Origin: Aquila chrysaetos chrysaetos
Lineage: Eukaryota; Chordata; Aves; Accipitriformes; Accipitridae
Assembly (NCBI RefSeq): GCF_900496995.4
Contig: NC_044007.1
Coordinates: 124,001-188,000 of the forward strand
Direction of reading: 5' to 3'
Length of the DNA stretch: 64,000 nt
Part shown: in pieces, positions 48,701 to 60,700 of the stretch
Position numbering within the stretch: position 1 is the first letter of the stretch
Layout: each line of letters starts with the position of its first letter
The notes under the pieces: model-generated
What the model was told of the DNA's origin: nothing
Database searches by the model: none
What the model saw: the letters and a program-made list of their open reading frames with translations, nothing else
Made by a program: the position numbers and the translations under genes

Positions 48701-51700
48701 TTACACAGGCCACTTCCCTTTCCAAAATGGAAAGTGACCTGGCTCTCTGCTCTCCTCATTTTCTTATTCTAATCTTTCTTTTGTAGCTGCCTTCTGTTTC
48801 AGACAGTGTCAGTCTACCACAGTTTTGCTTCCCAGTTTTCCCCTGCAGAGAGCACTGTCATCTGTCACATCAGGGCATAAGGAGAGGGCAGGTAACAGAA
48901 CGACCACGGCTTCCCCCACGCAATGACCCACATCTCAACAGCCCCTCACTTACAGTGCGATTGACTCTCTGTAAGCCACTGCTGGGCAAAGCAGCCAGGG
49001 TCCGATAGTCCAGTCTCAAAGGTTCACTGGTGATATTCTGGAGAGGGGCAAGGGGGGGAGCAAGAAAAACACAAACACCAGGAAGAGATCAGGCCAGAAG
49101 TCAACTAAATCAACTAGAAAGAGCAATTAAAAGGAAACCACCCCTAGTAATAACCAAGGCCTTATCTCCAAACTCTGCAGGAAATTCCCATTGCCTGGAA
49201 ACGAACCTGGAATTGTTCCAAACACAACCACGGGGACCCATGACAGAGGCCAGGCTTGAGAAATACTGCAGAGAACAGGTCACTCTGGGCCCTTGGTCAC
49301 CCACTGGTGCACAGATCCCCACCATTCCTCCTGCCCCCATGGGCACGTGTCCACTCCCTTATAGGGGGAGAGGAGAATGTGACATACGTACCAGTTTTCT
49401 CCGAATAGCATCCAGAAAGGCTTCCAGTCTGGATTTGGAGACATTTGAGAGTGCAAATCTACAATTCCTGTACAGGATCTTTTCTCAACCTTAACTCACA
49501 CTCATTGTATAATTTAATTTGATCTTGCTTCCCATTTGCATGTCTGCCTTTCTAATTCAAGCCGTTGTTTTTAACCACTCCTTCCTCAATCACATTACAG
49601 ATTTCTTCACTTCTGGTATCTTCTTACACCCAAAAGTCAAGTCTTTGGGGGTGGGGGAGTGGAGAACAGAAGTTACAGGGAATGAGCACTTTTAGAGGTA
49701 TCGCCAGCCTTCAAGTCCAGCTCAGCCCTTTTCTGCCACTCTCCAACCCTCCCACCATGCTCCTCACCTCTGCCTCCTCCTCAAGTTGCTGTGTGGCTGC
49801 CTCCCGCTCCCTACGCATCCACTCCTTCCATGAGACAGGACAGAGTCAGAGCAGCATCCAAGCAGCACAGGCAAAGAGAGAGGGGAAGACATCAGCACCA
49901 TGCTGTGCAGCAACTCCAAAGCGGGGACAAAGGAGCAGGAACAGCACTGGCGGCAGGAGAGGGCAAGCAGAAACCCAGTGCATAGGTTGGGCCCAGGGAC
50001 AGAGGAGCTGGAATTCTGCATGAGCTCAGTTATCACCAGCAATCACCAGCAAAACAGACAGGAACGGACACCCCGTACAACACAGGCCAGGGTGTCACCA
50101 GAGCAGGGGAAGAGAGCAGACATCTCTAAGATCCTCAGCAGGGTCAATCCTGGGGAAAAGCGAAAGGCGCTAAAGCCCCCCCCCCCCGCCCCAAGCACAA
50201 GGTACGCCATCACCAAGGGAAAGGAGAAGATTGCTTATTGTGAGAAGAGGCATCTTGACAGAGCACAGACTGGAGAGGCTGGAAGGGAATGGAAAAACAA
50301 ATCTACAGAGCACAGGCCTAGTTGTCACTAAGGAAAAAGACCTAAAAAAATCACGTGCTTGTTTATAGCATCACAGCCAAAAGACTATATATAGAGACAG
50401 AAATTGTATCAGTATAAGGCAGGGCTTAAAATCAGCTGGTCAGCTCTCAGTCATTCAGCTCAGCACAGGAATATTATAAGAGTGACCAGTGACTAATCTC
50501 ACAAGCCCCAGCTATGGGCTTGCTTCCAAGCTGCAAGAGGAAGGTAGTAATATGTTACTTGTCTTAAAGAATGATTTCTGTGCATTTATACTTTTGTGAC
50601 TTTTTGCCCAGCACCTATGCTGCAGAGCGAGGGCTGTGGACAAAAGCAGCATCATTCTTGCATTCTATCGTGCATTGCAACCCTCCTGACTGGTCCTCCC
50701 AAACAGTAGCAACCAGATGGTCCAGAAGTCCTAAGGCTGGAAGGATGGGAGGTGAAAGGCATCTGAGAAATACAGAGGGAGTTAACTGAAAATTCTGCTA
50801 AGCACCTAGGCCCTTCTCTTCAAAAGCTTCTGTGCATTACCACTAGTAAATAATCAGTGTCCCACATCACACCCTCGGATCTCCAAACAATAATGAGCAT
50901 CATGAGAAAAAACTAATGCTCTGGAGGATCACAAGACCCAAAGGGCTATTTACGGATATTTAAGCTAAAGTCTGTTCTGAATCTGGTTATGCTTATTTTG
51001 GACAAGTGTTATCTGTAAGGTCAGTGTTCAAGCTGACATTAATCTTGTATGTGATCCTCCTCTGAGGTCTTAAGTTGAAAAGAGACAAGAGCACCAGCCA
51101 GCCCAGATGGAGCTACAGAATGTTCAAAGTTCATCTCTGACAACATCTGGGGAGCCTGGAGAAGGTCTGGATTAAGATTAGAAAAATAAGTACAGCTCTA
51201 GAGTTGGGATAGAGAAAAGCACTGTGAATCAGTCCATGGTGATTTGGAGTTACTAATACTGCTATTAGAAACTGAATTATCAAAGTACTGAACTTGAGAG
51301 ATGTATGGAGTGAGGGCAACAGTGGTATCTGAAAACCTCCACAGGACTAACTGTGAGTATAGCAAAGCCAAAATTCTTCCCATTTCTTCCATTCACAAGC
51401 TTACTGTAAGGAGGCACATTTGATCTCTGTCACTCTTGTGCAAAACCAAACATGAAACACTGAAATATTAGAGGACGGTCCAAAAATGGTGACATGAATA
51501 GTATTACTGAGCATCTGGCACTGAGGTGGGAACTTCCTACAGCATTACAATGGCTACCATACAGTGCTGGCTCCATCACTGGTACAAATTTAATCATCAA
51601 AACCAGTATTAGAGACAGAATCCCAGTTTCAAGGTCACACTAAAAGGCAACAGCAGAAAAACGTGCCTTTGCCCATGGGTCTCAGGCCATGGATCCCAAG

Positions 51701-54700
51701 ACGTCAGACAAGTCTGGAGCATTCATTGCTACCTCCTCCTAGTACCCTAATGGAAGGGGCACCAAAAAATATGAAATCCTTTAAAGGCACAGGCAATTCT
51801 GGAGGAGACTCTTGGTCTCTGCTGATCACCAGGCTACAGGCCTACTTCTCAGCTCTTCAGAGGTTGGGATAGACAACATTGTAATTATACTAAGCCACAC
51901 TATAGTGAGAGAAAAGGCAGTATAGAGGAATACAGACCTTAGAAGTCCCTAAATACACGTCACTGCAACCTCAAAATATTACTTTAAAAATCTATCAAAA
52001 ATAAAACATCCAAGAAAGATGAGCCATGATTACTGTGTATTGTTCAGCCTCCAGGAAGAATAATGATATTTGTTATGAGATGCCCCCTGTTGTTTTGAAA
52101 TATTGCTGACAGCTGAATGACTAGCTATTGCTAAGTTTTTTTTCTTTTACATTAACCATTTAAATAAAATTTCAAGTTCCAAGTTTTCCATAAAAAGCTA
52201 TCATAATACCATCAGCACTTTTTGAAATGAGATATGGCCAAGGCTGCATCACCAATCGTAAAGGTTTTTCTGTTTTCTTGACAAAGTCTCTGGAGTGTTT
52301 TTAAGTAATCTCAGCATAAATTTTGGAAAAGCCTTATCTACCTAAGACTGAGCTAATGCAACCTGCTCAGACAGAGCAGCATGGTTTTGGAGCCAGACTT
52401 GCTCTTCTTGGTTTATCCAGAGGTGTTACAAATGCTGATAATGACTCATAGTACCTGAAGTCTCCTAGAGAATATTCAAATCCACATGCTACCAACATAA
52501 AACTGGTAGGAATACCCTTTGCTGTAACAGTAACACTACAAAATCAGTTTTTCTGAAACCACAACAAATCACCCTCAGTTCCTTCCTAGGCAAGGAACAA
52601 GATATTTTATAGGAAAAACCTAAATCTGATCTAAATTGGTTCTGCTCTGAGCTGAACCAAGTGACCTGACCTGTAGAGGTCCCTTCCTACCCAAATTATT
52701 CATAGAATCACAGAATAGTTTGGGTTGGAAGAGACCTTTAAAGGTCATCTAGTCCAACCCCCCTGCAATGAGCAGGGACATCTTCAACTAATCAGGTTGA
52801 AGATTATTCTAGAAGGTCATTCCACTGGAAGAATTCCCATCTAAGTATAGAACTCAAACACCATCAGAACACCTTGCAGATACTTAGGACAGAAATCCCT
52901 TGTCTTATTCTTGCACATGCTGACACCGACCTAAGCTGTAGGCCAGCAAAGATAAATCAAAGCTTCCAAAGGGAGTCTGCAACACACTGAACCCCTTTTG
53001 TCTCTCTACCCCAGTCTTTTGTAAAATTGTACCCTGCGTAGCCCATTGCAGTCACTGACAGAATGCAGAGTGGGATTATATAAATATGAAATATATGTGT
53101 GTATTTAATGATTATACATATCGCACACCTGGAAGGTCATACGGCCATTTTCTTGTTCATTTTCCTGTTCATGGACTGTAGTCTGTGCCATTGTCTATTC
53201 AAAACCTTGACTGTTTTTTCCAAAACAAGCAAAATCTCAAGTGTTAACTAAATTATAAAGCTCACTTCCATCCACAATTGCCAACATAACTACAACCTTG
53301 TGGGGTAGCAAATGTAAAAAAACCTGAGTGATTACAACTACAGAAAGAACCTAGAGAAATATTAGGTATATCTAAATTGGAAGCCTGAAGAAACACCTGC
53401 AAAACGTACACATACTGATCTGCCAGGAGAGCAGATTGTGACAATACTGAAAAATTAAATTTTCCCTCATCTTCCAAAAGAATCTGACTGAATAAATTAC
53501 GGTTTTAAGTGGGATAACTAGAAAACCCAAGTCCTCGAGGGGCTTGACTCTGCTAATCTATTTCTGTGAAAGGCTGAAACAGTGGGCAGAAATACAAAAT
53601 TCTCATAATGAATCAGAAAAATTATCATGTAAACCCAAGAGCACAAACTCATGATTGATTAACAGTGCCACTTCTTCAATTCGGGGCAATTTTGAGCTGT
53701 GTGTTCTCATCTTTGCTCACAAAAGCTCTGTCAAGTCATGGAGTGCTGCACCGAGAGAACTGTGGGACTTCCAAGCTAATAGGCCATTTTTCTCAATGTT
53801 GCAGCTTGGCCAGAATGTACCAGCAAGTAACAAAGATGAACTCTGCAAATAACAGAAGAGTACCACCAAAGAGGTACATTGGAAGATATGGCAAAGCCAA
53901 AAAGCAGCTAGAATAACTGAGTGGTGCACTATGAAGAGAGACGGCCCAAAGCCCCCCATGGCATTAACAATAGGATAGAGATAATCTGTGGCATTTTCCT
54001 TAGGGCTCACAGGCTTGGCAGAACCACTGTCAGAACAGATTCTGCTATGTGAAAAATCTCTCACCACTTTCTCCATTTCTTCTCTCTCCCACTGAGTTGC
54101 TTCTCTCACCATTTCCATCTCCTAGGAGAGACCAAAGTTAGAGCTGCTTCACGCAGTGCTCTCTCCTCACTCGGAGCACCTGTAACCTCATGAAGATTTC
54201 AGAGTCCCGTCCTAGTGCGTTCCTGATGAAAGTGCTGGGACCTGCTCATCCCATAAAAAGGAAGTCCACTACCCATTATGTTGCAGATTCCATGCACCAA
54301 GGGAGACACTAGAGTTTTTCATAAATTTTTTCCACTGCCTAACATTCTCCCAGTTGTAGCCAGAATACCCACCTTCTGTAGGATCTCCAGTTCTTCAGGG
54401 CTTAAATCCCGATCAATGGAAGAGATACTTTCCAGGCTATTCTTGCGTCCGATACCAGCAGCAAAAGGGTTTGCAATAATTCCTGGGGACATCTACAAAG
54501 CAAAAAGGCAAAAAACATGATGGAAGCCCTCAGCATGCCATACAAAAAATTCCATATCCTGGGCTCACAAATACAGAGTACCAAGAGGATCCTAATTAAG
54601 TCAGAACTCTTTCACAACTTGAAACATTATTTCAGCTGTCAATTACTCAAGGAACTTCAGGTATAAGAAAGATGAATTTAAATTGAAACAGGTACAGAAA

Positions 54701-57700
54701 GGGGATAAGGTGACCAGGGATTAGGTACATATTCTAGTGAAGAATAAAAAAGCTTACTTAGTAAGCCTTGAAAAAAGAAAGCTGAGAAAGCACAGGATCG
54801 CTATGGGTAAGTGTTACCCTGTGGGGAAAGGCAAACACCAATAAACAGACAGGCAATTTACTTTAAATATAACATTGGCACAAGAAAAAATAGGCATAAA
54901 TAGCCTGGAGAAAATTAGCTTGAAAACGACATTTCTAACCAGTGCAGTGATATTGTGAAACAGTTCTGCAATCAGCAGGAGAGAGACAGTCTTTAGAGAC
55001 TATTGCTTTTATGAACTGCCAACCACCTGCAGTTCATATAGCAGGAGACCAGACTTTGAAATCTAGGACTTCAAAAACGAAACCAACAAAAAAAAACAAA
55101 CCCCACAACAAAAAAAACAACTACAGCAAAAGGTTGGAAAAATGCAGCAATCTTCTATGAAGAAAGAGGTGGGATCCTCTTGTGGTACTGGTCAGTACAA
55201 GGGCACCCTGCACTTCAGTTCTCACCTCAATAGCAGCTGCAGCCTTGGGATCAAAGCCATCACACACTAGCACAAGGAGCGCGTCACCCACACTTCGGAG
55301 TATCTGCACTGCTTCTGTATGCGTCATTCCCAGCAAACTCTGATGATTCACCTCCAGGATCCGCATTCCCACCTTCAGACGGCCATCCCGGGCTGCAGCC
55401 CCAGAGGAGCTCACCTATAACAAATGGGGTGAATCAAGATATCATGTAAGGAGGTAAGAGAAGATTATAGAGCATGGGGAGCATCAGGAAGAAGGAATGA
55501 GAGAGGACAGCATAGAGGAAACAGGGAGAAAAGGCTGCGGCTACATGTCAGGGAAAGTGTCTGGAAGTACTCATATATACTTATGGAGAGGGTAGAAAAG
55601 GAAGAACATGTACAGTTTGGTAGAGGAAACAGGTGTGAAAAAAACCTCTTATGGGAGATAAAAAGAATCTGTATTTGAAATGTGTTGTCCCAAGGAAACA
55701 AACTACTTTTGTTTTGTCAATGAAGCAGGTGAGAAAGAAAGCTCTCGCATCTACGATTTATCTTCACAGAAAGGAAAGTGTAATAGTTTTTTGTTGGTGG
55801 AGAGAGACAGAAAATGCAAGCATAAGGATAATTTTTGTGGATAAAGATAAATGAGGCATAAAGACTTTTCACTGTCTTTGTGGTAAACAGGCGTAACAAG
55901 TTACGCATGTCTGTCATTTTCCATCCTCTCTTTCAGAGAAATAATGTGTAACTCCTATTTTCTTTCCTCAGCATGTCACAAGAACTCATACTTGCCTCAT
56001 GTACACAAGCAGTCACCAGGGGAAACAACTGCATGCAGCATATTGATAAGACACATGAAAGCCAGAGTTTGTCTTAAACAGTGCAAGCACCCATATATGT
56101 TTGAGGAGAGAATGAATGTGCATGCTTTGCCATGAGAACAAAGGCAGTAAAAGCAAAGAGTTTTATTCCTTTTTTTCCCCTTCAGAACAGGGAAAAGAGA
56201 CTGCAGGACTTGCTGTGGGTACAAAGTGAAAGAAAAGACACCCCCCCCCCCAAAAAAAAAAAAACAACCCAAACACATGCAAACATGAGGCTCAGGAGAA
56301 ATATGCAAGCTGGGGAAGTGAGAAAAAATTGAACAATGGCAATAGGAGAAGCTACTATCAGGAACCAGACAGAAATAAAGGATACAACTTAAAGTGCCTT
56401 AGGGAAAGGAACAGAATCACCAAATGGGCATTGCTTTTTTCTAAGAAACCAAAAGGCCTGGAACAAAATGGGATGTACACACAGTCAACCTAGATCAAAT
56501 GAAGACCTTGGTACATTTGGTATACAGACAGACCTCACTGGGAACACCAGAGACAAACAAACAGCTTCAATTCAAAGGCCTAGTCTCAAAGCAAAAGAAC
56601 CAACATGACTACACTTTACGAAGAGAATTGTGACCAGTGCTACACAAGGACTTCGCAGAAAGAATACATCAATGTCAGGGATCTCAAGCAAAGCCTGTAG
56701 ATGGATGACGAACATAAGAAGAGCACAAGGGCACACAAAGTTGGTTGCTGCGTGGGGCAAATGCAAGGACATGCATGACTGGTTGTCAAGGTAGGATGGA
56801 GGCACAAGTAACATCAGAGGAAGGAAAGAAAGAAAAAACTACTGCACACCACATATTACTGGGATCAGAGAGTGAAAAAAAACCCAAACAAACCAACTGT
56901 ATGGGTGTTTATTTGATTTATGAGAGCTGTTCTGGAGAAAAAATGACAGATGTATGTTTAATAAAGTACCTGTAAAAAGAGGAGAAAAAATGCTGCATGC
57001 TTTTTTTTTTTTTTTTTTTAAAGGTTTGGAGGGAGGGAAAGCAGCCATGCATGCCTACACATAATTTCTTCAGGGCTGTAAAGGAAAACATTTAAGTGTG
57101 TGTGAGTGCGTGTGCATGCACAAAAGTGGTCACATGCAGCTGAATGGAAAAAGACCAAATACTCACAATTTCTTTTCCAGGGAGAGCAAGTGCATAAGTG
57201 TGACAGTAGAACACCCAGAAATAATGGGAGGAGGTGAAGTTAACGTAGAAAAATGTCCTTAATGCCAACCGTCATCTGTATTATTGATATGTCACTGAGG
57301 GACACTGAGTTATCCCCACTGAGACAGATCATGAATTTCAAATTGTAGATATAATTTATACTTCTCATGGTATTCAACTTGTAACACTTCATCAAGAAGG
57401 TTTTAAAAAGGAAGAACCAGATTACAAGTTTTAAAAAAATTACAATTAAGGGACTCAATGGAAATGCAAATTAAGAAAAACTAATGAGAAAGAAGGTAGT
57501 AATCAGACGTCCAAAGAGGATAAAGAAGAAAAAGCACTACTTTGTCTCTCAGTTACTGGAAATACATAGACAAAATAAGAGAAGCAGGAAGAACACTCTG
57601 GTTAGGACCGAGAAGAGATAATCAAGCTGAAGTAACACAGTTGAAGGGAGAGCAGACAAGTTCAGTACTTTGGTTCTCCACAGGCCAAAACAAATACTAT

Positions 57701-60700
57701 TTAAAAAAAAAAAAAAAAGGGGGGGGGGGTAAACTAACCCTGCAATGGGACTAAAATGTAAGCCTTCCAAACCCCTAAATGCTGTAACACTGAAGGAGAT
57801 AAAACCAAACTTAATCATTAAAAATAATTGTAGGTTACAATAATCTTAGGTTTTGTTTTACAGCTATTACAAATGTTGCAGTTGAATGTGCAACTACTAC
57901 TTTGATAGAGTGAATTTACTCTTTTAACTTTAGAACTCAGATAAAGAAGTTATGTCCAAGTAGTAACAAATATTGAGTATTCCCTTTCTTTGAAAGTAGC
58001 CACCATCAAGCAAGGATTAAGACCTCTAGAGCTAGAGCCGAGTTTCTACCCTACCATACCAGCTAAAGAGGGAACCAGTGACACTAACATGAACATCCAG
58101 AATTCCCCTTTGGTCAGCAGTAAGACCAAAAATTACACCACTTATCACTATGCTCTGTTGCTAACAAGAAAGAGGTGGCAATACTTTTTGGTAAGGGTCA
58201 GGAGGAGCATAAGCTTATACACAGTATATTGTTGAAAAGAAAACATGTGTTACTTCTTGGGGAAAAGTGACATGACAAATAAATACACACACAAGCAGTC
58301 ATTTACAAAGGAAAGGGAACAAAATTACAGACACGGTGTGTGGCACAGGAGGAAAGGTAAGCAATTCATAATGCTTTCAATGAAAGGAGGAAAGAGCATG
58401 CATGTTTGGGTGGGTGGGAAGGCCACAAGCACTTGGTGAAGCAATAGGAGCAGAGGGGAAAAGGAAAGATGTATGGGTTTATATCACAGAAAAAAAGGCA
58501 AGAGAAGAAATGCAAAGCAAAATAAAAGCAAACATAGAAAATGAAAGAAGAAATTTTGTAGCTGTTCTAGAGGAGGAAATACGAAACAGATGCGCCTCCT
58601 TCGGTGGATGGAGAATACTCCGGGAGAATTGATGTACACAGTGAAAAGTGGAGAGAGTATATCGAACAAATTCCACAGGGATCACCCTTTTCCCTAGCAG
58701 TCCTTGCATGCAACCAAGTTGCAGAGTTAGTGGTCTGGTACCTTAGAAATGAAGATGCCTTCATCAGTGGGATCAAATGGATTTCCAGCATGACCTTTTG
58801 CTCCACCGCGGATACTGATGCCCAGCTTTTCTCCTGGAGCCTTTTCAATGCATATTTCCTGTAAACACAGAAAAGGTATCCTTGTTTCTGGGTCAAGTTC
58901 AGACTGGAATTGTTAGGGAAACACTCCTAGTAGCTGGCCATATTCTAAATACCCTGAAAAGGACCTGAATTAGACCTTTCACTCATTTGGCACAGTTTAT
59001 TCCTTCTGATGAGGCTCTGCCCTTTTCTGTATTTGTCTCCTGTTCAGGTCTGGTCTTCATGAAATCTGATCATTCTCTGATCACAGTTATCACCATGGGC
59101 ATGGCAAGAGACCCTCCACAGTCCTCAACTGGATATATACTTACAAGAGACTGGATTCTACCAAAAGAGAAGGAAATTTCAACCAGAAGTTTGGTTGTAC
59201 CCTAGTCCCAGATGTCCAGCTAGATAAGAAATTGCCTGCAAAAGTGATCCTTTTATAAAGAAGGGTGCAATTCCCCCCAGTTCTCTTACTCAGAACCTAC
59301 CTGCATACCAGGTGGTGGCGGATCTCGCCTTACTAACATAGTCAGCTCCTGAGTGTTGGAGAGCAGGGCATTCACTGCTTCCTGGTGGGTAGCATGGCGC
59401 AGGTCAATGCTATTTACCTCCAGGATCCTATCCCCTACACGGAGACCGCTGCGAGATGCCAGTCCACGGGGAATGACCTACAAAGAATCATTAAAGTTAC
59501 AACTAGAGAAGGAAATTCCATTTGTCCTTGGAGAGACACTGATTGCGTCCCTAGGCTATCCTCCAACATCCTCTGAGGCCTGTTTTGACTTCTCTCTCTG
59601 CAACCAAAGTTCTCCAAGAGGTAACATATCTGTGAACAGTGACAAAGAATGAAGTAAGATTTGCTTTAAAGTGTCATTCGATATGTTCTTATATTCTCAT
59701 ATTATCATTTTCATCTGTAACAATCCTTCGTCAGCTTTTCCATTATTTTGCCCGTGACTGTAACCAGAAAACAGCTTTCTCACAAGAACTCTGAAGGAAC
59801 TCAAATGTTAAACTGCAGAGCCATTGTCAGAAGTGCATCATCTACCATTACAAATGGCCACTGTACCAGGACTGACAGTGTCAGTACAACTCCAGTCGTC
59901 AAGAATTGCTCTAGAGGGGATCTTGAGAACTACAGAGTTACTAACCAAGAAACCTAACTTCTATTCCTGGTAAAACAATAGAGTCAACAAAGAAAGAGTA
60001 AGATCTGTGAGCATGTGGATAAGCAGGGTTTGTTGGGAATGAGTTAGTCTGGCTTTGGTAAAAGCAAATCCTGCCTCACTGGCCTGCTGAAGCACTGAGA
60101 AAAACAATGAACACACGAAGGAAGGAGTCTGGTAGGCATAACTTCTAGACTTCCAAATGGCCCTTGACAAGGTCTGAACCTAAAGGCTATTAGAGAAGCC
60201 ATATCCACTGGATGGGAGGAAAGGCCATCTTAATGCACTGAAAGCTGGTTAAAGGAGAGGAAACAAAGGGCGGGCCTCGACAGCTGCTGCTCAGGACACA
60301 AAAGATTCACTGGTGGGGTTCCTGAGGGATTGGTGCAGGACTGGTGTTATTCAGCATGTCCATCTGTAACCTGGAAAAGGTAGTGAATAGTGAAATCTCC
60401 AGGTCTGCAGATGATACTGTGCTGTTCTAAGCAGCCAAATACCACCCTGGTGGTGGTGAACTTCAAAAGGGGTCAAGAAAACTGGACAAAAGGACATGAC
60501 ATGAGCTTCAGAACAGACAACGAGTCTACGGAAGAACACCTAAAACCATGCACACACAACACTGAACTCAGAAACAGTAACTCAGGAAAGGTCCTAGAGA
60601 CTTTGTCACATGTTCTCTGAAATCATGGGCTCCCCATGCAGAAGAGGCAAAAAAAAGCCAACAAAATTTTGGGCATCATCAGAAAGGGTACTGAGACCAA

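Larger units (their letters stand above)
49825..54064 (-). other. SCRIB: SCRIB intron W7-W8
   Basis: 4240 nt. It holds a C-run near 50178-50187 and two abutting CR1 tails (52617-52800). The rest is unremarkable. Confidence 0.75.
55415..58741 (-). other. SCRIB: SCRIB intron W4-W5
   Basis: 3327 nt. It contains C11-A13 (56241-56264), a T-run (57001-57020) and A16-G11 (57703-57729). No exon or transposon recognised. Confidence 0.75.

Noticed and set aside
54182..54372. Extra coding sequence between W6 and W7
   Set aside because: The intron is short and has stops in the relevant frame. The donor CAG AAG|gtgggt and the W7 acceptor define it cleanly.
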